Assembly (NCBI RefSeq): GCF_014695585.1
Contig: NZ_JACJON010000009.1
Span: 1 to 64,000 of the forward strand
From: Microcoleus sp. FACHB-831
GTDB lineage: Bacteria; Cyanobacteriota; Cyanobacteriia; Cyanobacteriales; FACHB-T130
Length of the DNA: 64,000 bases
Direction: 5' to 3'
Notes under the pieces: model-generated
The model's database searches: none
What the model saw: the letters and a program-made list of their open reading frames with translations, nothing else
What the model was told of the DNA's origin: nothing
Position numbers and translations under genes: made by a program
Shown here: positions 37,586-46,889 of the stretch, piece after piece
Layout: the number at the start of each line of letters is the position of its first letter
Position numbering within the stretch: position 1 is the first letter of the stretch

Positions 37586-39349
37586 ATGACACAAGTACAG
37601 CTTCAAGAAAATGCCAATGTCCCTGCTCATGGCATGGAACCAGCACAGAGAAATTGGCGAGAATACTTTGGTTTTAGTACCGACCATAAAGTGATCGGGA
37701 TTCAATACCTGGTCACGACGTTTATTTTCTATCTCATAGGTGGCGTACTAGCAACAGCTGTCCGTACCGAACTGGCAACGCCGGAAAGTGATTTCGTCAG
37801 CCCCGAAGTTTACAACAGTCTGTTTACGGTTCACGCCACCATAATGATTTTCTTGTGGATCGTGCCTGCCGGGACTGGGGGATTTGGGAACTTCCTAATT
37901 CCTTTGTTAATTGGGGCGAAGGATATGGCGTTCCCCAGGCTGAATGCCGTCGCCTTTTGGATGATTCCCCCAGCAGGACTGTTGCTCCTCGCCAGTTTCT
38001 TAGTCGGCGCACCAGGGGCAGGTTGGACATCTTATCCGCCGTTAAGCATAATCAGCGGTAAAGCTGGCGAGGCGATATGGATATTCAGCGTCCTCACCTT
38101 GGGTACATCTTCGATTCTGGCAGGCCTGAATTTTCTTGTCACTATTTGGAAGATGCGGATACCAGGGATGGGCTTCAATCAGATGCCTTTGTTCTGCTGG
38201 GCGATGTTAGCAACTTCCGCGCTGACGCTGATTGCTACGCCTGTATTGGCAGGGGCGCTGATTCTGCTAGCGTTTGACCTCTTGGTGGGAACTTCATTTT
38301 TTAATCCCACAGGTGGAGGCGATCCAATTGTTTATCAGCACTTATTCTGGTTTTATTCGCACCCAGCGGTTTACATAATGATCCTCCCTGTATTTGGGAT
38401 GATCTCGGAGATTTTGCCAGTACACTCGCGCAAGCCGATATTTGGATATAAAGCGATCGCTTATTCCAGTATCGCCATTAGCTTCTTAGGCTTAATTGTC
38501 TGGGCGCACCATATGTTCACCAGCGGCACCCCTGCCTGGCTGCGGATGTTCTTTATGATCACAACCATGATCATTGCCGTGCCTACAGGGATTAAGGTGT
38601 TTAGCTGGTTAGCTACCATCTGGGGAGGCAAACTCCGCCTTAACAGCGCCATGCTGTTTGCGATGGGATTTGTGTCTATGTTCGTTATCGGCGGACTCAG
38701 CGGCGTTATGGTCGCTGCGGTTCCCTTTGACATCCACGTTCACGACACCTATTTTGTAGTAGCTCACCTGCACTACGTCCTATTTGGCGGCAGCGTGTTT
38801 GGCCTTTATTCTGCGATGTACCACTGGTTCCCCAAAATGACAGGCCGGATGATGAACGAAGCCTGGGGTAAGGTACATTTTGCCCTCACCTTGATTGGCT
38901 TTAACTTATGCTTCTTGCCCATGCACAAGCTGGGTATGGAAGGTATGCCCCGGCGCGTTGCCCAGTACGACCCCAAATTTGCCGCGATCAATTTGATTGT
39001 TTCGATTGGTGCGTACATACTGGCAGTTTCTACCCTGCCATTCTTGGTGAATGCCATCTGGAGTTGGATGTATGGCCCGGAGGCTGGTGATAATCCTTGG
39101 CAAGGGCTGACGCTGGAGTGGATGACTACATCGCCACCACCAGTAGAGAACTTTGAATCAGATCCAGTCTTAGCGACAGGGCCATATGACTATGGGTATG
39201 GCGATCGCCGCACCCAAGTTGAAGTGCCCCTCTCCGATGCTAAAGACCCCGTTTTGTCGGCTGGCCCTAGTTCCGTCTTGAGGGCTGACCCAGATCCAGC
39301 CGTCGCGGCTCATCCCGATGACCGCCAAGGGGAAAGTAAAAATCGCTAG
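37586..39349 (+). CDS. ctaD: Cytochrome c oxidase subunit I
   Basis: A protein of 587 residues with 12 membrane helices. Heme and copper ligands are recognisable: LFTVHATIMIF (heme a His), WFYSHPAVYIMILP (CuB His and the crosslinked Tyr), WAHHMFTSG (CuB His pair) and DTYFVVAHLHYVLFGG (heme a3 and a His). It reduces oxygen to water and pumps protons. The C-terminal extension of about 65 residues is polar and Pro/Asp-rich. It lies in the ctaCDE cluster. The start is preceded by a heptamer array instead of a clear ribosome-binding site. Confidence 0.97.
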   Translation: MTQVQLQENANVPAHGMEPAQRNWREYFGFSTDHKVIGIQYLVTTFIFYLIGGVLATAVRTELATPESDFVSPEVYNSLFTVHATIMIFLWIVPAGTGGFGNFLIPLLIGAKDMAFPRLNAVAFWMIPPAGLLLLASFLVGAPGAGWTSYPPLSIISGKAGEAIWIFSVLTLGTSSILAGLNFLVTIWKMRIPGMGFNQMPLFCWAMLATSALTLIATPVLAGALILLAFDLLVGTSFFNPTGGGDPIVYQHLFWFYSHPAVYIMILPVFGMISEILPVHSRKPIFGYKAIAYSSIAISFLGLIVWAHHMFTSGTPAWLRMFFMITTMIIAVPTGIKVFSWLATIWGGKLRLNSAMLFAMGFVSMFVIGGLSGVMVAAVPFDIHVHDTYFVVAHLHYVLFGGSVFGLYSAMYHWFPKMTGRMMNEAWGKVHFALTLIGFNLCFLPMHKLGMEGMPRRVAQYDPKFAAINLIVSIGAYILAVSTLPFLVNAIWSWMYGPEAGDNPWQGLTLEWMTTSPPPVENFESDPVLATGPYDYGYGDRRTQVEVPLSDAKDPVLSAGPSSVLRADPDPAVAAHPDDRQGESKNR

Positions 39350-39351
39350 CA

Positions 39352-39376
39352 GTAGGGTGGGCAATGCCCACCCTAC
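39352..39376. repeat. Perfect 25-bp palindrome between ctaD and ctaE
   Basis: GTAGGGTGGGCA, one central base, then TGCCCACCCTAC. It starts three bases after the ctaD stop. It belongs to the GTGGGC palindrome family also seen at 16510 and 51031. Confidence 0.8.
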
Positions 39377-39409
39377 ATAATCGTCCAGTTGTTCGCATAC
39401 TAGAGATTC

Positions 39410-40039
39410 ATGTCAAGTTCAACCGTTGAGCCATCTAAGGCTGCCCTCAATTACCACGCCGCCGAGACAACCTCGGAACACGGTCATCACGCAGAGCATC
39501 CCGATCTCCGCGTCACGGGCGTGATCGTGTTTCTGATTGCAGAGAGCATGATCTTTCTCGGTTTGTTTACGGCTTATCTCGCTTTCCGCGCTGTAGCACC
39601 AAGTTGGCCGCCAGAGGGAACCGAAAGATTAGAGTTATTGCTGCCGGGAATTAACACCATCATTCTGATATCAAGCAGTTTTGTTATTCACAACGCCGAG
39701 ACTGCCATTAAAAAGAACGATGTAGCAGGTCTGCGGACATGGTTCCTAATAACTGGGATCATGGGAGCTATTTTCCTGGGCGGCCAGATCTATGAGTACA
39801 GCAATCTGCCATTTGGCCTCACAACCAATTTATTTGCCAGCACGTTTTACGTGTTAACTGGCTTTCACGGTCTGCACGTTACTTTTGGTTTAGTTCTGAT
39901 TGCTGGCGTCCTGTGGCGCAGTCTCAAACAAGGCCATTATTCCAGCGAGAAGCACTTTGGTGTAGAAGCGGCTGAGATTTACTGGCACTTTGTAGATGTC
40001 GTGTGGATCATACTGTTCCTGCTGCTTTACATCCTCTAA
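39410..40039 (+). CDS. ctaE: Cytochrome c oxidase subunit III
   Basis: A protein of 209 residues with five membrane helices, as in short bacterial subunit III. Typical segments are IAESMIFLGLFTAYLAFR, FHGLHVTFGL and EIYWHFVDVVWIILF. It completes the ctaCDE core and stabilises subunit I. A terminator follows at 40076-40095. Confidence 0.95.
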   Translation: MSSSTVEPSKAALNYHAAETTSEHGHHAEHPDLRVTGVIVFLIAESMIFLGLFTAYLAFRAVAPSWPPEGTERLELLLPGINTIILISSSFVIHNAETAIKKNDVAGLRTWFLITGIMGAIFLGGQIYEYSNLPFGLTTNLFASTFYVLTGFHGLHVTFGLVLIAGVLWRSLKQGHYSSEKHFGVEAAEIYWHFVDVVWIILFLLLYIL

Positions 40040-40075
40040 TCTCAGTCGAGTTTTTGATAATTAATAAGCAATGAG

Positions 40076-40095
40076 AACCCCCCCAAGGGGTTTTT
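40076..40095. terminator. Terminator after ctaE
   Basis: AACCCC and GGGGTT form a short GC-rich stem followed by TTTTT, between the convergent ctaE and the PspA-like gene. Confidence 0.75.
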
Positions 40096-40105
40096 ATTTT
40101 AATTG

Positions 40106-40846
40106 CTAAAGTTGATCTATTTCCGTGCCCAACGTTTCCCATTCCACATCAACAACGTCATCCGATTTAGAGACACCAGTTTCATCAGCGGCAGGTAAAT
40201 ATAACTCAGCTTCAATAACAGACTCCTCTTGATTAGAATTGTGATTAATTTCAGGCTGTGCGTTAAGCGCTTGCTTGATATTTTCTAAAGCAACCAAGTT
40301 TCGCTTGAGGATTTCTACCATTACTGACTGCTGCTCTAATTGAGTCTGTAGGGCTGTAGCAACTCTACCGCCAACTGCCTTATTAATTAGGGCTTGAAAA
40401 GTTAAATTTTCATCGTCGTTTTGCAGAGCTACCTGAGCTTGGTGGTGATAGTTCTTAACTTCAACTATTGCTTGCTCGTGCTGGTGTTGCATTCGCTCAA
40501 GCGTTGATACAGCAAGCTTTACAGCATCCCGTGTGTTTAGGATAGACTTCTCTAGAATATCTTCAGAAGTGGGAGCGATCGCGCTCTTTGGTAAGTTGCC
40601 GTTGAAGTTATTTGTATTTTCTGTAGGCTGGTCAATTTGAGCCTTAATAGAAGCAGCAGTTTCACTAAGTTCTTGCTTGCGAATAATAGCTTCTCTAGCC
40701 AAATCCTCGCGACCTTTTTTCATAGCAATTTCAGCGCGTCGCTGCCATTTATTAACTTCAGCTTGAGTCTTGATATATTGTTGCTCAATAAGTTTTTGGT
40801 TAGCCACGGTACCGATAACAAATGGATTCGCGTCAAATATTCCCAT
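40106..40846 (-). CDS. PspA/IM30-related coiled-coil protein
   Basis: A protein of 246 residues, soluble and almost wholly helical. The PspA-type motif WQRRAEIAMKKGREDLAREA lies near residue 35 and a second, related segment (YHHQAQVALQNDDENLTFQALI) near 140. The protein thus looks like two copies of the motif-bearing half. The C-terminal 40 residues are acidic and probably disordered. PspA/Vipp1 proteins bind membranes and stabilise them under stress; whether this divergent form does so is inference. Confidence 0.72.
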   Translation of the reverse strand: MGIFDANPFVIGTVANQKLIEQQYIKTQAEVNKWQRRAEIAMKKGREDLAREAIIRKQELSETAASIKAQIDQPTENTNNFNGNLPKSAIAPTSEDILEKSILNTRDAVKLAVSTLERMQHQHEQAIVEVKNYHHQAQVALQNDDENLTFQALINKAVGGRVATALQTQLEQQSVMVEILKRNLVALENIKQALNAQPEINHNSNQEESVIEAELYLPAADETGVSKSDDVVDVEWETLGTEIDQL

Positions 40847-41148
40847 AAGTATTTTTCCTTGTGAAATGTTTTATAGAAGCATTATCTATGTTCCAAATCC
40901 TTGAACAGCTTTATAAGCTGCTGCACTAGCGATCGCTCCCAACACAGTAGATCGATCCATGCAAATCTCATCCCGTCAACGGTAGCAGAAACACCAGCAG
41001 CCGCGATCGCGCCTCCCGCCACATACGCCGCTAGATTTTGCTCTTAAATCGTCTAAACCGCTCTTAGGATAGATTACCTCAGCAACGGCAAGGAGGGCAT
41101 AAAAATTATTACTTATATAATTAGTATTAACGTGCTTTTGAGCAAACA
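40847..41148. other. Intergenic region with Gly/Ala-rich minus-strand frames
   Basis: The minus strand reads AAYVAGGAIAAAGVSATVDGM and, in another frame, a 24-codon ORF starting MDRSTVLGAIASAAAYK (about 40887-40961). The two may be one frameshifted small gene with Gly/Ala-rich helices. The evidence is weak. No other element is seen. Confidence 0.35.
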
Positions 41149-41430
41149 ATGATCTGCGAGTTGTGCGAAAGAGAAGTCCCGCATTTAACAGTACATCACC
41201 TGGTTCCGAAACAAAAAACTAAACGTAAAAAGGAACCTCCAGGGCCAACTATTAATATCTGTTCATCCTGCCACAGACAGATTCACAACCTGTTTGATAA
41301 TACCCGTTTAGCACGGGAACTGAACTCCGTGGAATCGCTTAAAAGCGATCCTCAGATGCATAAGTTTCTGTCTTGGGTTAAAAAGCAAGATCCGGGTAAG
41401 CGAATAAAAGCGCATCGGCAAAGAGCATGA
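41149..41430 (+). CDS. Small HNH-type nuclease domain protein
   Basis: A protein of 93 residues forming a free-standing HNH module. A first zinc knuckle CELC is followed by TVHHLVPKQ with the catalytic His, then CSSCHRQIH with the second knuckle and final His. The C-terminal 30 residues are basic. Such proteins are DNA nucleases or inactive DNA-binding relatives. No phage, intein or toxin-antitoxin context is present, so its target is unknown. Confidence 0.85.
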   Translation: MICELCEREVPHLTVHHLVPKQKTKRKKEPPGPTINICSSCHRQIHNLFDNTRLARELNSVESLKSDPQMHKFLSWVKKQDPGKRIKAHRQRA

Positions 41431-41940
41431 TTGCCTATGGTGGGCGCTGCCCGCTCTATTTAATAAATATCAGGAATATGCCTTATTAAGCATTAACGAG
41501 CAACTATTACTCGTTATCGTTCCAGGCGCTATTCTTGCTGACAACATTACCCACAAATTTGAATAAATACTTATACCATATCAGCCCTAATTTGACATAT
41601 TCCATATGAGAGTGGAGGGTTTTGGCTTTCGCCTGCTGCTGGTCAAATAAGGTATACAAGGTTAAAGAGTTGTCTTTAAGCTATTGATATAATCTTCTGC
41701 TTGTGCATTTCTAGACGTGGGCAGAGAAAATTTTACACTATTGTCTTATAAGGCATTTTTTTGATATTGTGAACTGCCAATATATAGATGTTTTTACCTG
41801 CAAATATTGTAATATTAATTACAACTACTGGTAAACTTTTGAATTATCCCTGAAAGTATTGCCATGTTACCCGAAGCAAAAAAACTGGTGGTAACTCAGT
41901 TAAAAATTGGCTAAAACATTTTTGGAGTTGCGGCAACTTG
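41431..41940. other. Intergenic region, 510 bases
   Basis: AT-rich sequence upstream of the desaturase gene. One short ORF (ATG at 41863, 16 codons) is too small to support. A GGTGGGCGCTGCCCGC palindrome-like piece lies near 41439. Nothing else stands out. Confidence 0.4.
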
Positions 41941-43086
41941 ATGAATTTTGTTGAAGAGGAAACCCTGATTCCTCAAGGGGAGTATGCGAAAAAATTGCGC
42001 CCTTTACTTCCTGACGAAGCTTTTGAACCAGATCCCAGCAAGTTATTAATCTTGGTGATTAATCTGGCTATATTGATTTTAGGCTGGGCGATCGCGTCTA
42101 AATTAGATCGTTGGCCTTTATATCTCTTAGTGCTTTATTTACCTTTAGCCCTAGTCATGGGAAATAGCGTCATTGTCTTGCTATTTAGCTCTCATGAACT
42201 AATGCACGGAAGCACAATCAGAAACTCTCCTCGTATAATTCGTGCATTCAGCTTGCTAGGGCTAGCTATGTTATGGATGCCACCAACATTATGGAAATCA
42301 GTTCATAATCGAGTGCATCATAGTAAAACAAATTCCTTAGCAGATCCCGATCGCAATTATTTGCACGAACAGCCTAATAATTGGGGTAAAGGGATTCAGA
42401 ATCTATTTGTTCCCTCTGCGGAAGTAAACCCTCTATGGTTAACAGTGGGAATGGCAACAGCCTGGGGAGTGCATACATTTCGGAATCTAACTTCTGTGCT
42501 GTTGTTTAATAGTGAATCTGTCGATTACGTCCCTGCGGCGTTTACAGTTAGCGCTAAAGATCGTCGCGCAATATTAGGTGAATTTCTGGCAATCTTTGCA
42601 ATTCATCTGAGTATAGTGGCATATCTACAATTTGATTTGCTAAAACTCGTGCTGAGTTACTTTCTACCCATTGGAATTGGCTATGCTGGTCTGATATTTT
42701 ATATCTACACCAATCATATGTTTTGCCGGATGACCAGCATTAACGATCCTCTGATCAACAGTGCTTCTCTACGGGTTCCTAAAATATTCGATCTATTGCA
42801 TTTGAATTTTTCATACCACACGGAACATCACATCTTCCCTGGAATGAATTCTGAGTATTATCCCTTAGTTCGGGAGTTATTAGAAATTCACTATCCCGGA
42901 CGGATGAATTTAGTTGATGCTGGAGAGGCGTGGCGCTTGCTGAGGACAACTCCTCGGCATTACATAGATGAAAATACCTTTACAGACTGGTCAGGGGAAA
43001 AGTCTGTTACTTGCCCTCTCAGCCAAGAATCTAAAAGCTTAACCCCGAAGGAGATAATTGATAGTAAGTTAGTTTCATCCCTATAG
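41941..43086 (+). CDS. Membrane fatty acid desaturase-family protein
   Basis: A protein of 381 residues from the ATG at 41941. Four hydrophobic stretches surround three histidine boxes: HELMHG, HNRVHHSK and HTEHHIFPG, the di-iron ligands of membrane desaturases and hydroxylases. The family oxidises acyl chains or carotenoids. The substrate cannot be told from sequence; it is not an obvious DesA, DesB or DesC. It stands alone with a long upstream gap. Confidence 0.85.
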   Translation: MNFVEEETLIPQGEYAKKLRPLLPDEAFEPDPSKLLILVINLAILILGWAIASKLDRWPLYLLVLYLPLALVMGNSVIVLLFSSHELMHGSTIRNSPRIIRAFSLLGLAMLWMPPTLWKSVHNRVHHSKTNSLADPDRNYLHEQPNNWGKGIQNLFVPSAEVNPLWLTVGMATAWGVHTFRNLTSVLLFNSESVDYVPAAFTVSAKDRRAILGEFLAIFAIHLSIVAYLQFDLLKLVLSYFLPIGIGYAGLIFYIYTNHMFCRMTSINDPLINSASLRVPKIFDLLHLNFSYHTEHHIFPGMNSEYYPLVRELLEIHYPGRMNLVDAGEAWRLLRTTPRHYIDENTFTDWSGEKSVTCPLSQESKSLTPKEIIDSKLVSSL

Positions 43087-43152
43087 TTATAGGGTTTTAA
43101 GTTAATGGTTGATTGTAAATTACAATTAACCATTAATTCGGAAAGTATTTGA

Positions 43153-44304
43153 TTAAGGAGAGGGAGAATTGGCAGTTTTAGCTTTTTGCAATAACTGCTC
43201 TGCTGCTGCTTCCCACTGCCTGTTACCCCCAGCTGCATAAAGCTCTTTAGCGTATTTTAAAACTTGCTGAGCATCTGCATATCGGTTTTGGCGTATAAAT
43301 ACTAGCCCAGCTGCGTAATATGCATTAGCATAGTTCGAGTTAGCCTCTGCCGATTTACGGAAGGCGTCTAGAGCGCCGTCTAAGTCTCCCCGCTCTAAAA
43401 GAATTGAACCTAAATTGTAATGCGCTTCTGGATATTTAGGGCTAATTTGAATTGATTGCTCAAAGGCTTTTTTCGCTTCATCAAGTTTGCCTTGTTGTAG
43501 ATAGGCCAAACCTAAATGGTAAGCTGGCTCTGGGGCATTGCGACTTAGCTGCATCGCTTGTTTAAAAGACGCGATCGCTCTCTCGCTTTCTCCCAATTGC
43601 GACTGTACTAAACCCATGTTGTAATGGGCTACTCCCATTTTTGGGTCTAATTCTATCGCCCTCCCCAAATAATCCCGCGCTTGTTCTAAATTATTCCCCT
43701 CTAGTAAAGCTGCTCCCAAATTTGCATACGCTAAAGCAAAATTAGGGTCAGCCTGCGTTGCTTTATAAAATGCATCTGCTGCTGGCTGCAATTCCCCTTG
43801 CTGTCGCAAAGCTAGCCCTAAATTATATTGTGCTGGTGCTAGTCGAGGATCTAGTTGGGTGGCTTGTCGAAAAGCAGCGATCGCATCGGGCAATTTCCCC
43901 TGTCCAATCAACTGTAGCCCCTGATTCATCAACTCCTCTGCCGTTTTACTACCACTTTGGGCTATTTCTAACGGCGGCGTTATTCCATTTTGCGTTTTGC
44001 TCGTTCCCAGGCTGTGGGGAATGGGATTTTGGATTGCAGATCTTAGACTTTTGCTAACTGGTAGTGTTGCGATCGCTCCTTGTGCAACAACTAGCGTCAT
44101 GGGCGTAGCAAACAACAGCAAACTAACCCACCCTCTTATCCATCCCTTACGCTGATGCCTTAGTCTAGCCTCTTCGGGAGGAACGTACCTCATCGTGTTG
44201 CTTGCCCTAGTCTTTACCATTGTTATTCTTATCTGGGACAAATCGCTTATTTTTTGTAAACAAATACCTCGCTGGGTGTCGAGTTTATTCATATAAATTA
44301 CCAT
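43153..44304 (-). CDS. TPR-repeat protein with N-terminal membrane/signal segment
   Basis: The frame encodes up to 383 residues; inner ATG codons at 44292, 44220 and 44193 are equally plausible starts. A hydrophobic segment (GWVSLLLFATPMTLVVAQGAIA) acts as a signal or anchor. About seven TPR units follow (for example PDAIAAFRQATQLDPRLAPA, YLGRAIELDPKMGVAHYNMG). It is probably periplasmic or thylakoid-lumen-facing and serves as an assembly scaffold. Partner unknown. Confidence 0.85.
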   Translation of the reverse strand: MVIYMNKLDTQRGICLQKISDLSQIRITMVKTRASNTMRYVPPEEARLRHQRKGWIRGWVSLLLFATPMTLVVAQGAIATLPVSKSLRSAIQNPIPHSLGTSKTQNGITPPLEIAQSGSKTAEELMNQGLQLIGQGKLPDAIAAFRQATQLDPRLAPAQYNLGLALRQQGELQPAADAFYKATQADPNFALAYANLGAALLEGNNLEQARDYLGRAIELDPKMGVAHYNMGLVQSQLGESERAIASFKQAMQLSRNAPEPAYHLGLAYLQQGKLDEAKKAFEQSIQISPKYPEAHYNLGSILLERGDLDGALDAFRKSAEANSNYANAYYAAGLVFIRQNRYADAQQVLKYAKELYAAGGNRQWEAAAEQLLQKAKTANSPSP

Positions 44305-44503
44305 TAATTCATACTCATTAATTTTACTTAACTTTAAACCAAGTTTGCCTTACAAGAGATTGCAATTTTATTTCAACTAGCTCGATACGCGCTAATCTCA
44401 CAAACATAGATGGTTAATGTCCATCTAGATGAAGTCATTATTGATCCCGGCAAAATAAATGGGGTCAAGTCGCGTTAATCCTATCTATCTTAAGGGGTGA
44501 CTT

Positions 44504-46567
44504 ATGAACGAAAAAGTCATTTCAGGCACGCGGAATGTGGCAATTGTTGGCCCGTATCTAAGCGGCAAAACAACATTGCTAGAAAGTTTATTGTTTGTAA
44601 CAGGTGCGATTACCCGCAAGGGACGCACAAGCGATGGTAACACGGTCGGCGATAGTTCGACTGAGGCACGCGATCGCCATATGAGTGTAGAGGTAGCAGC
44701 CGCCTGCACCGATTATGAAGGCGTGCGCTTTACATTTGTAGACTGCCCCGGTTCCGTAGAGTTTGCGGGAGAAACATATAACGCCTTAATAGGCGTTGAT
44801 GCAGCAATAGTAGTATGCGAACCATCAAGCGATCGCGTCCTCACCCTCGCTCCTCTATTTAAATTCCTCGACGACTGGGAAATCCCGCACCTAGTCTTTA
44901 TCAACAAAATGGATCGTGTTTGCACTGACGAGACACGTTGCCTTACCAACTTTAAAGAAGTTTTGTACGCCCTCAAAAGCGTCTCCAGCCGACCCATCGT
45001 GCCGCACCAATATCCCATTGGTCAAGGCGAACAAATAATCGGCTTTATAGACTTAGTGAGCGAACAAGCTTATCACTATCACCCCGGTGCGCCTGCTGAC
45101 CCAGTACCGCTTCCAGAGGCTTTAAGAGAGCAGGAACAAGCAGCACGGGCGGAAATGTTAGAGACATTAGCCAATTTTGACGACCACCTGCTAGAAGAAC
45201 TCTTAGAGGAAATTGAACCACCGCAAGAAGAAATTCTGCAAGACCTGAAAATGGAATTAGGGGCAGACTTAATAGTGCCCGTTTTTATCGGCATTGCCGA
45301 GCAAGATTACGGCGTTCGTCCCCTACTACAAGCATTGTTGCGCGAAGCACCAGACCCGACAACTACTGCCGAACGTCGGGGAATAGTCCTCCACGCCGAT
45401 GCGCCACTGGCTCAAGTAATTAAGACCTATTACACCCCCCAAGGCGGCAAACTTTCTCTAGTGCGAGTATGGCAGGGTACGCTGACTGATGGAATTGTCT
45501 TAAATGGCGTCCGCGTCGGTGGGTTGTACCGCATGATGGGTCAACAACAACAGAGCTTAGCTTCTGCTGGTGCTGGTGAAATTGTCGCGCTAGGACGCTT
45601 GGAGGGAATTAAAACTGGAGACACCCTAGCAGCCAGCAACGAACAAATAGCGGCGGAGTTACCTAAAGCAGAGAAGGTAATACCAGTTTTTGCCCTAGCG
45701 ATCGCACCCGAAAAGCGCAACGATGAAGTTAAACTCAGTAGCGCTATAGGCAAATTACTCGAAGAAGACCCCTGTCTGGCTTGGGAACAACACGGCGACA
45801 CCCACGAAGTCATCCTCTGGGGTCAAGGTGAAATTCACATCCAGGTAGCGCTAGACCGACTGCGACGCAAGTACAACCTGCCAATGGTAACTCACCTGCC
45901 GCAAGTTCCCTACAAGGAGACTATCCGCAAATCAAGCTCATCGGTTCACGGGCGCTACAAGCATCAATCGGGCGGTCACGGTCAGTTTGGCGATGTATAT
46001 CTCGACATTAAGCCTCTGCCGCGCGGTGAAGGTGTCAGCTTCAATCAAACTATTGTAGGGGGCGTGGTTCCGCGCCAGTATATCCCCGGCGTGGAAATAG
46101 GCGTGCGGGAGTATCTAGTACACGGCCCCTTGGGTTTCCCTGTAGTCGATGTAGCTGTAACGCTGACGAACGGCTCCTATCACTCGGTAGATAGTTCCGA
46201 ACAGGCGTTTAAGCAGGCGGCGCGGCTAGCGATGCAAACGGGGATGGCGCAGTGCGAACCAACGCTGCTAGAACCGATTGTTTCTATTGAGGTGTGCGCT
46301 CCGGCTGAGTTTACCTCGAAGGTGCTGCAATTGGTTAGCGGTCGTCGCGGGCAAATTCTGGGTTACGAAGGTAAGGCGGATTGGTCGGGTTGGGATTGTG
46401 TTTCGGCATATTTACCGCAAGCCGAGATGCATGATTTTATCGTAGAGTTGCGATCGCTCACTATGGGCGTTGGCTTCTTCAACTGGCATTTCGACCATCT
46501 TCAAGAAGTCCCCGACAAGCTAGCTGAAAGAGTCCTAGCCACTACCAGCAACGGTAATGGCAAGTAA
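44504..46567 (+). CDS. Elongation factor G-like GTPase paralogue
   Basis: A protein of 687 residues with all EF-G domains in order: GTPase (1-265), domain II, III, IV and V. The P-loop GPYLSGKT and NKMD are intact. The G3 motif reads DCPGSVEF where canonical EF-G has DTPGHVDF, so the catalytic histidine is replaced by serine. Domain IV includes GHGQFGDVYLDIKP. It is probably not the housekeeping EF-G; a role in ribosome rescue or recycling is inference. A good Shine-Dalgarno (AAGGGGTG) precedes the ATG. Confidence 0.92.
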   Translation: MNEKVISGTRNVAIVGPYLSGKTTLLESLLFVTGAITRKGRTSDGNTVGDSSTEARDRHMSVEVAAACTDYEGVRFTFVDCPGSVEFAGETYNALIGVDAAIVVCEPSSDRVLTLAPLFKFLDDWEIPHLVFINKMDRVCTDETRCLTNFKEVLYALKSVSSRPIVPHQYPIGQGEQIIGFIDLVSEQAYHYHPGAPADPVPLPEALREQEQAARAEMLETLANFDDHLLEELLEEIEPPQEEILQDLKMELGADLIVPVFIGIAEQDYGVRPLLQALLREAPDPTTTAERRGIVLHADAPLAQVIKTYYTPQGGKLSLVRVWQGTLTDGIVLNGVRVGGLYRMMGQQQQSLASAGAGEIVALGRLEGIKTGDTLAASNEQIAAELPKAEKVIPVFALAIAPEKRNDEVKLSSAIGKLLEEDPCLAWEQHGDTHEVILWGQGEIHIQVALDRLRRKYNLPMVTHLPQVPYKETIRKSSSSVHGRYKHQSGGHGQFGDVYLDIKPLPRGEGVSFNQTIVGGVVPRQYIPGVEIGVREYLVHGPLGFPVVDVAVTLTNGSYHSVDSSEQAFKQAARLAMQTGMAQCEPTLLEPIVSIEVCAPAEFTSKVLQLVSGRRGQILGYEGKADWSGWDCVSAYLPQAEMHDFIVELRSLTMGVGFFNWHFDHLQEVPDKLAERVLATTSNGNGK

Positions 46568-46572
46568 AAAGT

Positions 46573-46612
46573 AAAAAGGCAAAAGGAAAATAATCTTTTC
46601 TTTTGCCTTTTC
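46573..46612. terminator. Terminator after the EF-G-like gene
   Basis: AAAAGGCAAAAG and CTTTTGCCTTTT form a long AT-rich hairpin just past the stop. Confidence 0.7.
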
Positions 46613-46656
46613 TCGTCTGTGCTTCTTCTGCGCCTGGAGCCGTTCAACTTTAGCCA

Positions 46657-46845
46657 ATGCAAAGCTTACAAACTTGGTATATTGTCAAGCGCGAAGAGGG
46701 AAATTGCGAAATCCTCCCCAACTCGCAAGTAGAAGGGGAGGAAGAATCAGCTTTTGTAGAGAAATGGGGGCCGTTTCAATCACAACAAGAAGCGATCGCA
46801 AAGCGTATTGGCTTAATTCGGGCTGGTAAATGCCAACCCCAGTAA
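46657..46845 (+). CDS. Small conserved-looking protein, unknown function
   Basis: A protein of 62 residues: an N-terminal strand WYIVKREEG and a C-terminal helix (QEAIAKRIGLIRAGKCQPQ) after WGPFQSQ. It is bracketed by two near-identical terminator hairpins (46573-46612 and 46850-46885), so it appears to be an independent unit. No family recognised. Confidence 0.65.
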   Translation: MQSLQTWYIVKREEGNCEILPNSQVEGEEESAFVEKWGPFQSQQEAIAKRIGLIRAGKCQPQ

Positions 46846-46849
46846 AGGT

Positions 46850-46885
46850 AAAAAGGCAAAAGAAATATTTTCTTTTGCCTTTTTA
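46850..46885. terminator. Terminator after the 62-residue gene
   Basis: AAAAAGGCAAAAGAAA pairs with TTTCTTTTGCCTTTTT. It also serves the convergent protease gene. Confidence 0.75.
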
Positions 46886-46889
46886 CTTT

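Noticed and set aside
40887-40961. 24-codon minus-strand ORF rich in Ala and Gly
   Set aside because: Too short to call as a gene. It is recorded only as a possible frameshifted fragment in the intergenic note.
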